Shown: positions 12,060-25,200, numbered from the stretch's first letter. The stretch: DNA of 64,000 nt from Fonsecaea monophora (GCF_001642475.1 NW_019173956.1:186001-250000); one strand, 5' to 3'. Made by a program: numbers and translations. The notes: generated by a model from the letters alone, not told the origin.

Positions 12060-13136
12060 TCAACGGCCGAGCAGCGGTCGTTCTGGGTCGTTTTCCTCGT
12101 CCGAGCCCTTGTATATCTCTTCCCGTTCCCGGTACAGAACAAAGTGCTGAACGATAAAAAGTAGGTCGAAGCCCATGCTAATGTTTGCGAGCCCGAGCTT
12201 CAGAGGATTCCCGGTGATTCCACTCCAGTCACCCCCAAAGCTCGCATCGATGATCAGCTGGGCTACAGACAGCACCCCTCCCGTCAGATCGAACAAGATT
12301 TGCAATATGCTCCAGCCCTCGGTCGATTGGCGCTTATAGTTGAAAAAAGCTTGTGGGATGTACTTAACAAAGGTGCAGACGAGCTTGATATACCCCAAGG
12401 TGTACAGCTGCAGTGGTTGCCCGTTACCAGTCAGTCGTGTCACCAAACGGAGAGCTACTGGGAATCATCTCACCACATCGATCCATGCCCAATCCATTGG
12501 ATCCTGCTCCCTCAGACCCGAGCGATAACCCATCAATACGACCATGCCGGCAACAGCAAGGAGGCTTCCCCATACGATGGCCAACACTGGGCGAGTGACT
12601 CGCTGATGAGCCGACTCTTGAAAGCCCCATAATCGCGAGTAAAATTGCGAGTAGGTCAAGATGACGAGGATGACGGCATGCACCCCAAAAGCAACATCAT
12701 TCGGTTGAACAGTTGGCTCTGGAGATGCTGGATGCCTCGCTGCATATTGTCTTCGGATCGTTGGGGAATACAGGAAACAGCAGGTTGATACACTGTAGCA
12801 TAGGAAGCCGAGCACGTTGAGAACCGGAAAATCAATAGCGAGGCCTTCTGTGGATCGACGTTTCCAGTTTAGCCACGGTTGAGGATAGAATGAAGCGCTC
12901 CAGGACAGTGTACTGTCGAGAGGATCAGTGACTAGGCATTTTGCAAATGCGACTACAGTCTCTGGATGGACTTACTAGACCCATCCCAGCAGCCTGCAGA
13001 AAGCACATCGGTTAGTACTAAAGATCTCTGTCTAGCTTATCTGAGACTGGAGAACAATCGATAAAAGAAAACATTCGCACCTCGAGACGGCTCTTACAAA
13101 GCGAGCCCCTGCATCTGCATCAATTATTGTCGACAT
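12060..13136 (-). CDS. ERS1: Cystinosin/Ers1-like PQ-loop lysosomal (vacuolar) transporter
   Basis: Cystinosins export cystine from the lysosome or vacuole with protons. Four exons, 13136-13081, 12993-12976, 12912-12474 and 12407-12060, give 286 residues. The second exon is only 18 nt (RLLGWV). Two PQ-loop motifs are clear: YPQPWLNWKRRSTEGLAIDF near residue 34 and IPQAFFNYKRQSTEGWSI near 190. Each is followed by the expected hydrophobic helices, FPVLNVLGFLCYSV and ILFDLTGGVLSVAQLIID. The segment DWSGITGNPLKLGLANISM matches the cystinosin C-terminal helices. Seven transmembrane segments are expected for the family and are compatible with the hydrophobic pattern. The C-terminal tail is acidic and ends ERPLLGR, a dileucine-like ending that could serve vacuolar sorting. 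Introns are 63-87 nt with consensus ends. Confidence 0.92.
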
Positions 13137-13881
13137 TGAAACGGGTCAGAGATGGATCTGGCGGCCTCGGTAGCAGTGGCATCTACCTTGTTAATCGTTG
13201 GCTTTTCCTCGTGCCCCTGTGTTATCTTATGGCAAAGGATGGTTGATGGCTAAGGGCGGACGCTTCAAGATCATGATGACATGAACCAGGGTGAAGATAG
13301 TGTGCGGGTAGCCACGGGCGGAAGCGATCTCGTGGCGAATCGACAGTGAAGAAATCGGTGGGACCCGCTGGTGCCCAGTGCCCACCTTGCACGGCCCTTA
13401 GTGGCTGTCTTCAACGGTTCTTTCTGGGGGGACGCCGCTTCGGAGGCTTGTTGTTGTTGCCCATCCTACCGCTCTGGCTCCATCCAAGACAGAGGACAAC
13501 TCACCACCCAATCCGGCTACATCCAGACAATCGCATTGTGCCAGACAGACTTTTGCTCTTGTGATACTTCCCTATCGACCTACGAGAAGGTCTCTCGTTT
13601 CTGTTCCAGCTCTCCCACCCTTTCCTACCCTATGTTCGAACCGACTTCTCTTAACAGCGTCGGCCACTCATCTACCCCGCTTGCCGAGCTCCAGTAAACA
13701 AAGCGAAGATCAGTGACAGCTATCGATCAAACCTCAAGCTATCCAACTTCTACAGTTCGGGAACCAAGAATCTATCCACGCCTTTCTCATCCTTGGATGG
13801 TCCCAACCTCTTGACTGTCGGAGGAGAAGCCTCCAGTGAACTCCAGCTGTCGATTGCAGGCACGAGGTCGACAATCGAGCC
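13137..13881. promoter_or_regulatory. Divergent promoter region (cystinosin / b561)
   Basis: These 745 bp separate the divergent starts of the cystinosin-like and b561 genes. CT-rich stretches on the plus strand around 13550-13630 fit a leader for the b561 gene. No named element was identified. Confidence 0.4.
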
Positions 13882-16475
13882 ATGTCGCCCTCACCGCAAC
13901 TCTCCCCTCCAGGGAGCAGCACCTATGATTCAAACACCATGCATGTGGGCGATGGGACGTGGGATGCGGGAAGAGATAACTTTCTCCTGCCCAACCTTAT
14001 GGGACTGAATTTTGCGACGATGAGATACAATGGTGAGAAGAAAATGTTCCGTGGTTCTGCATTGACGTGGTCAACTGACGAGGTCGAAAATAAGGAATGG
14101 GAAATCGCTTCTTCTCCCTGACTGGCTACCATAGTCTGGTCGAAGCGCACGGCATCATCGCCGCCATCACATTCCTTGGAATTGTCCCCCTAGCGATCTT
14201 CCTGATGCGATTCTACGGCCGTCAACCTCGACTTGCCCTCCGAATGCACATATGGCTGCAAATCCTCACTCTCCTCTTGAGCACGGTGGTTATCATCCTA
14301 GGCTTTCAGGCTGTTGGCCCGAATAGAAGCTTGACCAATCCCCATCATGGGATCGGTGTCGCAATATACGTCTTGATCTGGGTCCAAGTGTTGGGAGGCT
14401 GTATGGTGCACCGGAGAGAAAAGGGGAGAAAACACGCACACATTCCTCTCCGTGTCATGCTCCATCATTGGCTAGGCCGTGCTATTGCTTTACTCGGGAT
14501 CGTCCAGGTTCCGCTTGGCCTGACCCTCTATGGATCGCCTGCCTATTTGTTTGTTCTTTTTTCACTATGGGGCTTTTTCATTCTTTCCTTGTATTTCATC
14601 CTGCAGTATCTGGCTGAGCGACGAAGAGGTCGCTATGGACCCGCCGGCGGTAGCGGTCACCATGTCGATGTTGTTGAGGACGTGGATGACCGCAGACACA
14701 CTGGGCTGGGGAAACTGGCACTGGCGGGAGCTGCTGGTGCGGGTCTCGCAGCCTTGTTTAGGAGACGGTCTTCGAGGAGAGACGATTCGCCTCATCGTGT
14801 GCATGGATCTGGAACCGAGGTGACTGGAAGTGGATCATCTTATTACTACGATGACGACAAGCTGTCTGATCGGCCTCGTCACGGCATCGGACACCGCCTG
14901 TTACAGGTCGCAGCTATTGGAGGGGCCGTTGCCGCAGTCAAGAAGTTGATGGGCCGCAGAGACCGCGACGACGACTCGGATGCTGGCCCCTACAGACCAC
15001 CTCTCGGTGGCAATCAGTCTGTGACGACAGACTCGATGTCTCGAATCGAAGAAGGCAGACCACCCTCCATCCGTCCAGTAACACCAACCGGTGTCAGTCC
15101 GGGCCACATTCGACCGACCCATCCTCTCGCCCAAACCCCAATGACACCAGGCTCAAATGGACGGCGACCATCAGAGTCGTTGTACTCGTACGATTCATAT
15201 ATGTCAGGATCCCCATCGCGACGCGATCGGAGATCGCATGGATTCCGAGATGCCGTGGTTGCGGGAGGGACTGTGTTCGCCATCCGACAACTGTTCAAAA
15301 ACCGCAGGCAACGCAAAGAAGATCTCCGCGCAGAACAACTGAGGAAGGAGAGGATAGACCGGGAGCGAAGAGCACGCATGGACGCGGCTCACGGATATAC
15401 TGGTGATGGATACGCGCCCCCCAGACGAGCTCGCCACGGCAGGATGGGCAGCCAGACTGCTTCAGACATATCGACCGACTTAGGACCGCCTGGAATGAGC
15501 GGGGCCATCCCCCCAGCAGTGGGAGCAGGCGTTGGAGCCGCGGCAGCAAGCGCTCTTGCGGACAGAGATCGGATCAGACCAATCGGCCAGGATCCTCCCA
15601 TCGCACAGCCAATTCCGCCTCCTTCTGTTTATCCTGTGCCTGGCCCCGGCCAAGCAGAAATACCCCCTATTCCACCACCTCACCTCGAGTCATCGGGCAG
15701 CGAACTTTACACCACTGGATCCGGCCGACAACGGCATCGACATCATCTCCGCGACGAAGCTGCCGCTGGGCTGGCAGGGGCAGCCCTGGGAGCCGCTGCA
15801 GCGGAGGACTCTCACCGTCGGCGAAGACAAGGCAGCCGTAACAACAACACGGACAGCATGGAATCCCCACCTGTCAGTGTCAAGATAAACATGCACAACG
15901 ATGGTCGCCAAGTGACCCTTCGACGATTGACCGAGGAAGAGGCCGCGGCACAGCGTGAAGCGCGCAGGAGAGAACGCCAGGCCTCTGCGGCGGCGAGGAG
16001 GTCAAGGAGAGGCTCAAGTTTCAGCGGGAGTGACAGTGAGGCTATGGGGGCAACTAGTGCTGATCGACGGTGGAGACGCACTGAAGCTCTGGAAGCCGAA
16101 CAGGCTGCTCAGAATGAAGCTGCTGCCCAAGCTGCTGCCATGCCACACCCGGCCACAGCCGTGACTCCTCAACCACCAACGTCTGTTGCCGGGCTCAGCC
16201 CTGCTCCGACGATTCCATATCCTGCTCCACCCGATCCGCACAACGTGCAAACCGGCGCTCCGCAGGCATACCAAGTGCCTCTTCCGCCTCCGCCACCTAT
16301 TCCTGGATCGGCTAGCAACCTGGGGTATCCAGGTGGAAGTGGTATCACTTCGCCTGGGACGGAGACAAGTGGAGCGACAGAATATGCTAATAATAGGAGA
16401 AGGAGGCGGGCAGAACGGGCTCAGGCGAGGTTAGCCAGGGAAGGGAGAACTGGAGGGACCGTGGAGTTTACCTGA
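13882..16475 (+). CDS. Cytochrome b561-domain membrane protein with long repetitive tail
   Basis: Two exons, 13882-14032 and 14095-16475, give 843 residues. The 62-nt intron (GTGAGA, branch CTGAC, acceptor AAG) joins MRYN-G-MGNRF, as expected for the family. Residues about 63-240 form five to six hydrophobic helices. Candidate haem-ligand histidines sit in VEAHG, RMHIW, NPHHGIG and MLHHWLGR, so this is a b561-type transmembrane electron carrier. No DOMON or dehydrogenase domain is attached. After residue 240 the protein is largely disordered, rich in Arg, Ser, Gly and Pro. Four short modules pair a Gly/Ala-rich hydrophobic stretch with a cluster of basic residues, at about 255-280, 318-343, 432-460 and 602-630. 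The final ~90 residues are Pro-rich, then basic. The electron donor and acceptor are unknown; an ascorbate or ferric reductase role is only a family guess. Confidence 0.85.
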
Positions 16476-16968
16476 TGAGGTCTCAGCTGGGTCTGAGGCG
16501 CGACGAAGCTTTGGAAAGACATGTATATGGGGGCTGATATGAGAAATGACTGGGGCATTTTCACAGCCTTGTGAGCATTTGGTGTATTCAACTGCACAGA
16601 GCGATCTGTGATGTTTGGTCTATGCAAAACCTTTCTGGCATACTTTCCAGCGCTACTGTATATCATAGACTTGGAAAGGATGTCTGACGAGAATGACGAA
16701 ATGAGAATGCTTGCTTGGACAGTTGTTGGTGAGTCGAGATCGTCCAATTGTAGAGTGCCCGTTTGGGACGGAGATGAACGACTGGGAGGATGACGAAGAC
16801 ATTTCACATCAACATGGAAGTGCCTGGCACACACGCGCATATACACAAAAGTAATCTCGTTACAATTTGAATGATCCCAGCCATCAGGGAAAGTCTTGCT
16901 GGCGAGCATATCTACTGTAATTTCTTCTTGGCCACGAACATGGACATGGACATGAATTGACAGATAGT

Positions 16969-16990
16969 GGGATGGGATGGGATGGGATGC
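16969..16990. repeat. (GGGAT)n microsatellite
   Basis: About four tandem copies of GGGAT. Confidence 0.7.
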
Positions 16991-17182
16991 ATACTTGTCA
17001 ACGTCGATCGAGTTCACGGCTAGCATAGCACAGTATAGCCGTCCGTAGACTCTACCGGGTCCTCCTCCAGGAGATTGAAGAATGTCTTACCTGCCTTGCT
17101 GACTGACTGGCCACGAGACTGACGGTAGACGATGGATGGCCAGGCTAGGTCAGGCCAGCTTGAGCGTTCCATCGCCGCCCGC

Positions 17183-17205
17183 GACTGACTGACTGACTGA
17201 CTGAC
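17183..17205. repeat. (GACT)n microsatellite
   Basis: Nearly six perfect tandem copies of GACT. Confidence 0.8.
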
Positions 17206-17745
17206 GAAGATGGCACGCTTAAACAACCCTGAGTATGCATTCATCAATCTCACGACGCTCGAGAATGCGATAATGGGCATTTTGTGGAAGGGGAGAGGGT
17301 AGGAGAGCCATGGCATGGAGTGTGAGTCTAGCCTTCACTCCCTGGATTGCCTCTGTCCAGCCGTCACCACGCCGCATATGTATTTGGCTGTTTGAGGAAT
17401 TGAATGATGGTCCGGGAGAGCTACTACAAACGATTGAGTCATTCACCACCGTCAGAGGGCTGGCTCTTCGGCATACACCGGTGGTCCTGGGCATGTTCTG
17501 CTCGATTGGACGAGTGGACGAACGGATGGTGGTTCGGACACAGTAGCAGACACGATGAGGACACTGGAGGCGAGGCAGCGATTCCGCATGTCAACAATGC
17601 TACCAGATACCAACCTATAGCAAAAGATATTGTCCAGTTTGGGGCGCCGAGTTTTGCTATGGAGGGAGGGATGGAGGGGATCAGGAATCCGAAGGACTGA
17701 CTGTACTCGGCAGAGGCACTTGGATTGAAAACTTGTGGCAGGCTG

Positions 17746-17765
17746 GGTGGTGGTGGTGGTGGTGG
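17746..17765. repeat. (GGT)n microsatellite
   Basis: Six to seven tandem copies of GGT. Confidence 0.75.
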
Positions 17766-19783
17766 AAGGGTTGTTTTTTCCTTGTGAAAGTTTTGGTCAA
17801 TACTTGGAACTATTTGTCACTGCAGACACTTTTTACTCCGTCAATGGAATCTGATTACCGGCGTCACCCTGCCGGATACGCTTTCCCTTGACCTCGCTAG
17901 CATCAGACCCCAACAGTCTCGGAATCGGGTAAACGGTCCATGCCACCATGCCTTTTTATCGAGCAAGAGATATAATGTCCTCTAAATAGATAGGCCGATT
18001 CTGGGGATCACGTCGCGGCGATCGATCGAGCATCGCCGACCCATTCACCACTACTCCGAATCTAGTTCTAGTCAGGCAAATGACAAGCAAGACTGGCTCG
18101 ATTCTCTCTAACATCTCTTTCCGACCGATTAAAAGTTCAACGAGAGATGGGTATCGAGCATTACCGCGTATCGGAAACAGATACACTAGGTATCTGCCTC
18201 CCTACCTGCCGACCGACCAACCTATCCAAAGCTAGATTTCAGCAGGGGTCGGAGTGTACCCCTGTGCCATGCCTTCCCGCCTGAGATCACCACCCTCGTC
18301 GAACCAAGCATTGCACGAATTATTGCCACTCGCTTTCGGTCCATCTCTCCGGCCGTCCGCCTTGGTGATGTTCCAAGATTCAGAGAAAGAGAAGGGGCCC
18401 AGATCAAGTGCAATCAGGCGTGTGACCCGCTCTCGCTGATGCCACAGGCGGTCAGAGTGGGGGATGGCGCTGGTCAACTTCCTTGTGTAACACACCATAA
18501 ACAAGCGCTGGGAGGTCCGGGGGGGGCCAGCCACATCAGCTCAGGTATGTCCACAGCGGTCTTTGTCGAACGCGTCACGCCTCAGTTGCATGCTGCATGC
18601 ATGCTGCACACACGACGCTGAAACTCCAGATTTCGCCATGGTCAGAAGAAGCAAGTAAAGGCACTTGAGTTAGGTTTTGGGGCAATCAGGCAAGTCATCG
18701 AAGCTCTAACTAGCAACAAAAACGGACCACGATCACCGCTCCCCTCCTGGAACAGAGTTTCAAAACGCTCCCTTTCTCTGCGTTGTTCCCCTCCCCGTCG
18801 TTCCGAAGGGCGGAAGCGCAAACGCGCCTGCGTCTGATTCGATGGCGAAAGAGTGGCACACCATGCCTCGATGTCAAACTCCCCGACGGTGGTTGGCCCA
18901 GAGAAGAGGGCCTAAGCCAATCCACACTTCATTCCCATTTCCACTTCCATGGCCTCTCTAAACTTAACTCATCTCCTCTCATGCACTCATGCCTTCATTC
19001 ATGCAGTTCATTCTCATGTACCATCTCTGTCTCTCGCTTCATCTTGCTTCTCACGATACGGTGCGATGTGAGGCCCCCCCACGGTCCCCCCCCGGCGGGG
19101 GAGTCGAGAAAGCAATGACAAATGCAATCTTCCTGTCCCTGTTAGCCCCATGGCTTTCATGCATAACCTTGACGAGAGAGCCGGATCGACTAAGATGAGA
19201 CTTATCCGTTTTGAATGAGGGACGGCCTCGGTGAGACCAATTTGCGTCTGCGACTGCTACTCAGCCTGACGACACTCTTTCCCAACCCCCCCAGTTTTCT
19301 CGCTGTGTAAGAGTGTCGTTGTCACGATCTAGGTCTCTCTGTCCTTTTGCTCCATCCACTCCAACCCGAGCAAGATTCCCCCCAAGCTCAAATTGCGGTG
19401 AGGGTGCGGGATGCTGGGTTGGACGGGGAAGAGATGGGAAGGGGAAAGGGGGACGGACACAGGCGTGATAGGTCAAGCAAAGCGAGTATGTCCCTTTGCC
19501 GATCCTACTACGAGCTCTACGAGGATACGAGGGCGGGCAATATTGGCGGATACTCTGTCACCCGGTCAGTACAAGTGCCATTGCCAGCGCCAGTGCCAGG
19601 CACGCCAGGTTCTCGCCAGGTTCAACTCGGAAGGAGTGCTCGTATCAAGCTTCACAGAGGGCACATGCATGCCTGACTGACACCTGGCTTTACTGGAGGG
19701 TTCTAACTTTTTGACTTGCGTTTTCGTTTTCGTTTCCGTTTGTGCTTTTGAATCCAGATTCGGAACCAGGGGCCTGCTCTGCT

Positions 19784-19826
19784 CTGCCCTGCCCTGCCCT
19801 GCCCTGCCCTGCCCTGCCCCGCCCTG
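19784..19826. repeat. (CCCTG)n tandem repeat
   Basis: About eight copies of a five-base CCCTG unit, slightly degenerate at both ends. Confidence 0.8.
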
Positions 19827-20072
19827 GCTAGCTACGATCTGAGCGTTCGCTTGCGGAACCGCGCCTTTGAGCATCGAGCATCGAGTATCGAGCATCTTTA
19901 CCCCTCACATATGAACCCCAAGCACCAGGCACCACGTCCCGGACACTACGAACCATTGCCAGGGACGTACGTGCCAGGCCAAGGAAAAGGTCTCCGGGGA
20001 AAAGCACTCACTCTCTCGACTAACTACGGCATTGCTTCGTAGCGTAGGAACAGAATATCACAAGAATTGGAA

Positions 20073-20099
20073 TGAGTGAGTGAGTGAGTGAGTGAGTGA
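20073..20099. repeat. (TGAG)n microsatellite
   Basis: Nearly seven tandem copies of TGAG. It is followed nearby by ATATCA-type and GGTA/GTCA-type short repeats (about 20137-20200). Confidence 0.8.
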
Positions 20100-20329
20100 A
20101 TGAAAGTAGGCAAAACAAAGCCGATAAACGTGCATATATCAATATCAATATCAATACAGATCTCAGTTAGGTAGGTAGGTAGTCAGTCAGTCAGTTAGTC
20201 AATCACTCGGGTAGTGAACCATTCGTCATCTCGTCTCTTTTCATCTCATCTCATTGTCAAGACAGTTTTGGCCTGTGCTGTCCTCATCTGTAGCTACATA
20301 GCTAGCTAGATACTCGGCTAACTAGCTAT

Positions 20330-20348
20330 TCTCTCTCTCTCTCTCTCT
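20330..20348. repeat. (CT)n microsatellite
   Basis: About nine tandem CT dinucleotides. Confidence 0.75.
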
Positions 20349-20860
20349 TCCCCTTCTGTGTGGCTAAATACTATTGCCATGGCGTGAGCACTGTGGAAAA
20401 ACCACAAACATAAAATCACTAAAATCGGGGAAAGACCGGGAGGGTGACAAGCAGCAGTGCCTGATGAGAAAGACCCACATCGCCCCAAAGATGGCGTCAG
20501 ACGGAGCGGAGTGGTTGAGCTCTTATTGTCCTCGGTATCGTTGAAAAAGGATAAACCGTACATAAACCACAATCAAGTCAAGGATTCGGAACACATGCCT
20601 CCTTTCTGTGTAGGTGGGCGAGTGCCACAGATCAGATGCCAATGGCAATATAACCTTTGGGGGGGGGGGTTTTGGGGATAAACACTTTTCCTTCTCTCTG
20701 CGCTTTCTTCCATCCTGTTGCTCTCATACGCGGGCCCATTCAGGCACAAACTCATATCTTCCGTCTCAAGAAATAGCAGATGTAGGGAAACGCGCCATTT
20801 GTCAATGTCGCTCCGTCCCAGAGGAAGAACAACGTGGTACGTGGTACCTGGCACGTCTCC

Positions 20861-22205
20861 TCAGGCAGGTCTGCTTTCGGCCAATGCCAACCAGCAGCTT
20901 GCTGGCCACGTCGCCCACTGCCGGCTAGACTGCCAGTTGAAGGGATCCTGTACCACGCAGAGTGTTAGTCGTCAATCCAGAGCACCAATCCAAGAGACGA
21001 GTAGATACGTACCGATGTTAGCTGGACCGGGAGGTTGCAGGACTGTCCCGTCAGTGGTGGAAGCCGAGGCACAGCTGGTTGATGTGCGGTGTTCCCAGGT
21101 GGGATATAGCCCTCTGATTGAGATGGAAGAGAATAGCTCTGGGCCGTCACTTGGTCGACGGCTCGATTGTCCAACGTAGGAGCCATTCTTGGGCAAGCCA
21201 TGACGGGGGATGGCCTGGTCGCCGAGTGGGGAACAGAGTAGTTCCCCTCCAGGTTGACATTTGGAGAGGGAGCATAACTGTATCCTGCACCAGAGCCAAC
21301 CGTGCTGCTGGTGAACATGTCGACTGCGATTGGTGGAGGCCCAGCATCCGCTGGTAGAGTTGCTGCCGTATAACCTAGGCCCGTGTTGTCCCCAGCGTAA
21401 GAAGGGTATGGGGCTTCAGTGTATCCCGGACCTTGGCTAATCGGATACCCAGCGGGCATCGCGTCCGCGCTTTCCAGTGCCTGTGCAATAAACGAGGTAT
21501 TGGCCATGGTATCAGGCTGGACGCGGTCTGCACACTCTGCCCGTGGTAGAGTGCCGTTTGGTGCAATAGATGCGTCCTCATTGACATTCAAGCTCTGAGG
21601 TTCTTCGGTACCAACCCAGAGGAATGGAGCCAGTTCAAATGGATGGGACCGACCCCTACTATCAGAGACTGGCGGTGCAACTTCCAAAGGAGAGATTGGT
21701 ACATTCCCAAGTTGAAGTTGGGGAAGACTCGTTGTGAGCCATGGCATTGATGGCACTAGCCCTATGGAAGTTGGCCACCATGGGTTGACACCATGACTGC
21801 AATGACAAGGGGCGCCTGGGTGATGAACAGGTTGCGCTGTGTGGCTTGAGGCGCGTTCCGTAGACCAAGTGCCACGGGAGTTACCTGGTCTGAAAGGAGC
21901 TTGATCGTAGGACGCATCTGGAATATGAGGCTCTATGAAGCTGTAGTTCCTCTCTGTCAGTGGCATGTGTCGAACGACGTTGACAGAACCTACTTGGGGG
22001 GTTTAGAATAGACATAGGAAGGAGGCTGCGAATAAGCCGAAGACGGAGGCATCGGAGCCAGATTCCAGTGAACTTGCTTCTTGGTTTTGTCAGACCTTCG
22101 TTTCGTCTCCTGTTGAGCTTCGGTGTCAGTGTCCTCGCGCTCTCTTTTCTTTCCCGACGTTTGACCTCCGAGGTATTCCGAAGACTGGATGGCAGGCGCT
22201 GCCAT
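20861..22205 (-). CDS. Unrecognised disordered protein with basic N-terminal stretch
   Basis: Three exons are proposed: 22205-21994, 21940-21013 and 20947-20861, giving 408 residues. The first intron (GTAGGT, branch CACTGAC, acceptor TACAG) is well supported because it joins SKPP-N-FIEPHIP in frame. The second (GTACGT, branch GACTAAC, acceptor TACAG) has strong signals. Without it the frame stops at 20965 with a different, shorter tail. Near residues 18-42 there is a cluster rich in Lys, Arg and Glu (GKKREREDTDTEAQ, then KRRSDKTKKQ) that could be a nuclear localisation signal. The rest is rich in Pro, Ser, Gly, Ala and Tyr with no visible fold. The start is the ATG of MAAPAIQS; the open frame extends nine codons upstream only to a TTG. 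I do not recognise the family. A nuclear regulatory role is a guess from composition. Confidence 0.6.
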
Positions 22206-25200
22206 TAGTGACGTGGAAGAGGGCGGAAGCAACCAGTAGCGGAAGCCTCAGCACGGAAAAGCATAGGGAAAGGAGTCAGCACGGGACGGGGGCACACCAA
22301 GGTTTATAACAGCGTCGAAATGGTCGTCGTTCATTTCAGGTTCGATCCACTCGAGCACAACCTGCCCGGAGAATTCGATCTCGACATGAAGACTGACCCG
22401 AAATTCATCTCAAGCTGTATAGCATTTTAGCCCGGATGCAGCTCTGATTTGTTGACGAGCAAAGGCGAACGTCTAGAATGGACCTGCCATTGCTTTACGC
22501 CAACCAGGAGTGGGTTGAGCCACGCGATGAGCACAGCTTGACCGTAAAGCAACGAGGAAGTGACAGATAGCGAGTCCAAGAAACATCTCAGGAGGGCGTT
22601 CAATAGTCAGACCCCGCCTGACAGGTCTGCCGACGCAATGATTCTGATTGCCAATGTTAGGCTTTGTGGTCGTTGATGGTGGGCAGCAGGCGCTGGCAGA
22701 GGGAAACTAGGGAACGGCCTAGTGCGATGGCGGGTCGCTAAAGGGTCAAAGGTATCCGCTTTTCATTCAGAGGCTGAGGCAGAGCATTTAGTGCCAGGTG
22801 ACAGCCCTGTAATTCTCGGATCGTGGAGGCTGGCAACGGGTGAACCGTCTGCAAGTTGGATCTCGAATGGTGGTGGCTTCTCGTATGGCTTCATTCATTC
22901 GTCGAAAGGTCCGCGTCAACTTGGCGTGAGGGGCTGTTGGCAGGCTGCCAGAAGATCCTACCACCAACCGTTTCGTGAGAGCGGGAGCCGTCGACAACAG
23001 GGAAAAAGGAGGGGGGTTTGGCAGGAAAGCCAGCGACCCATCCAGTCGACATGGGTTCACGTTCTCAATCCCCGGCCGCTTGACTTCCCCATAGTTTGCA
23101 ATGTGAGTTTTGATCAGGGCCAAGGGGGACTTTTCGCTCAAGATACGAACGGAGACGACGCTAGATCTTGGGACGAAGCTTTACATGGGTGGTCGACCTT
23201 CGCTCGTTGACGCGCGGATGTAACTCGAGCTTCCCCGGAGTACAGACACTTGTAAGAGGTATTGTCTGCCACGCTCGCTGTGATCAGGCTTGGAAGGCTG
23301 TAAGATTGGCCCATAGTGTCAAATGTCCTTGGGGCGGGCAACTGAGGGAGTTAGGCGCCGATCATCCAACAATTCAGACTCGTGAAGATGTAGGAAATTT
23401 GAAGCTGGCAAAAAAGCACTGGCCAATAACGAGCGGCGTCTGGAGGTCTCCTCCCTGAGACTGATCTCAATGTGACAGGCAATATTCTGGGAGGGGATCT
23501 TTGAAGCAGTAGCGTGGAGATCTCGCTTGTTGTTCCCCTAAAGCCATGCCGCATCGGTTGAACTAGAAACTGCTGTGGCGACTTGAATGGGCTTTGCCTC
23601 TTCATTCCCAGCACTGTTCCCGTCGTGTGAAGATCTCAAAGAGCGAATTGGGCAAGTCCGGCGTTTGCAGCCGTTATTCCTTTAGTGACCAAGGACGCCT
23701 GTCACTTGCCAGATATTGACGGTAAAACTTTAACAGGTTCAGCTAACCGTATCGCTGCACGGGCCATGTCAAAATTTGTGCGGAGAATAATGGTATCAGC
23801 GGATGGTCAGAATCCGACGGCTAGGCGTCGATATCCCTTCTTGACATTGGCACTTGCTAGGTGGCAGGTGTTTCGTCCCGTATTGCGTTGACCTTTGGTG
23901 TAGGGCAATGGGTGTCGGCTGTTAGGCGGGAAGAGGCGGGAGTCAACCTCAATGCGTATCCAGACACTGCTTCTCTCCTTAGAGCCATGGCTTGTCGAGG
24001 GCAATTCTGGTGGACGCGGGTCCACCGTGGCCTGCTATGACCCCGATTGACACCAGCAAGAGTGGAGAGAGAAGAGACGGTGAATCAGGACAGGGTTGCG
24101 GCACTCAAATCTCAGGTTCCAGGATGTCGAGAAATAGGTCTGTGCGCAAGCACAGGAGTTCGAACGCCGGCGCTAGCACCTGGTCAGTGGTTTGCCGCCA
24201 ACAATCAACTCAAGTCTTTCGCCTCGTTGTCCCAAATAAGCCAATGCCGGCGTTTTCTGCCGCACGGAAGTGGGACTGGAGCTCCTGGAGCTCCTGGACC
24301 AGCATGCTCATCTGTTAAGCACAACATTTCCGTGCGCAAGACTGGGGTGTCCTGGTCAAGCACAGCTTCTTTCCCCGTCCAAAAAAGGCATGCAGGAGTG
24401 GAACATCCCTGGCGTGAAAGGGAAGGCGGCAAACATGAGAGATCTGGTATGTGGACCCGTTGTCTTAGAGAGGCAATACCCTCGTATCCTGAAAAGGAGA
24501 TTTCCCAATGCGACCAGGGTAGTTTTCCTGAACCACGCTAGCACAAGTTGTCGATCGTTGATGATGAAGGAGGCAGAGGCCGGAGCCATGGGATGTGCAC
24601 TCAGCGCAGATAGATTAAGTTTTGGCCCCAAGTAGTTCCAAAGTCGTATTCAGCAGGTCGAACCCCAAACCTGGTTGTAGTCATATGCTTTCATCACTAG
24701 CAGGAAGTTTGATTCAGCAGCTAGCAACAGGTCCACCCATGCTCAGGTTATTCTCAGCATCACATGGGTTCTTTCTGTCTGAACTTTCCCTCTGACATGG
24801 CGGACTCAAGAAAAGGGCTGGGCCCATACATCGTAGAATTGGCATTGGATGTGGGAAAGTCGAGAAAGATCGTCTCTTTGCCAAAGTGATTGGCATCCAC
24901 CGGCGTTGGTACTCATCTGAAGCTACTCACCAACTGCTATGTTTCCCTATCCAACTTGATACTTGACGTGCAGTCTGTTCTCGTGGACAGCAGCTGCCAA
25001 GCTCCTCGAGCGATCCCCGACAGCAACCAGCAAGCCCTGGGCTTTGGATATGTCTTTATCAGTTCATTCTACCACACCGCAAGATGGTGATTGGCGCTTT
25101 TGAGCCTGCTGGTTCTCAATGCGAGAGTATGCAACATCCAATTCGGAAGGAATGTAGTAAAGGCCTCGAGGAGACATTGCAGGTTGATTACCTTTTTGCA

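Larger units (their letters stand above)
16476..20860. other. Intergenic, 4.4 kb, microsatellite-rich, no gene seen
   Basis: This lies between the 3' ends of the convergent b561 and disordered-protein genes. It carries many simple repeats (GGGAT, GACT, GGT, CCCTG, TGAG, ATATCA and CT tracts). Open frames are short and without family features. Confidence 0.5.

Noticed and set aside
22339..22352. A tRNA B-box-like GGTTCGATCC
   Set aside because: No matching A box or cloverleaf stem could be placed at the right distance upstream.
24047..24541. A 164-codon open frame on the plus strand
   Set aside because: No motif, no splice partners and no similarity recognised; probably chance.
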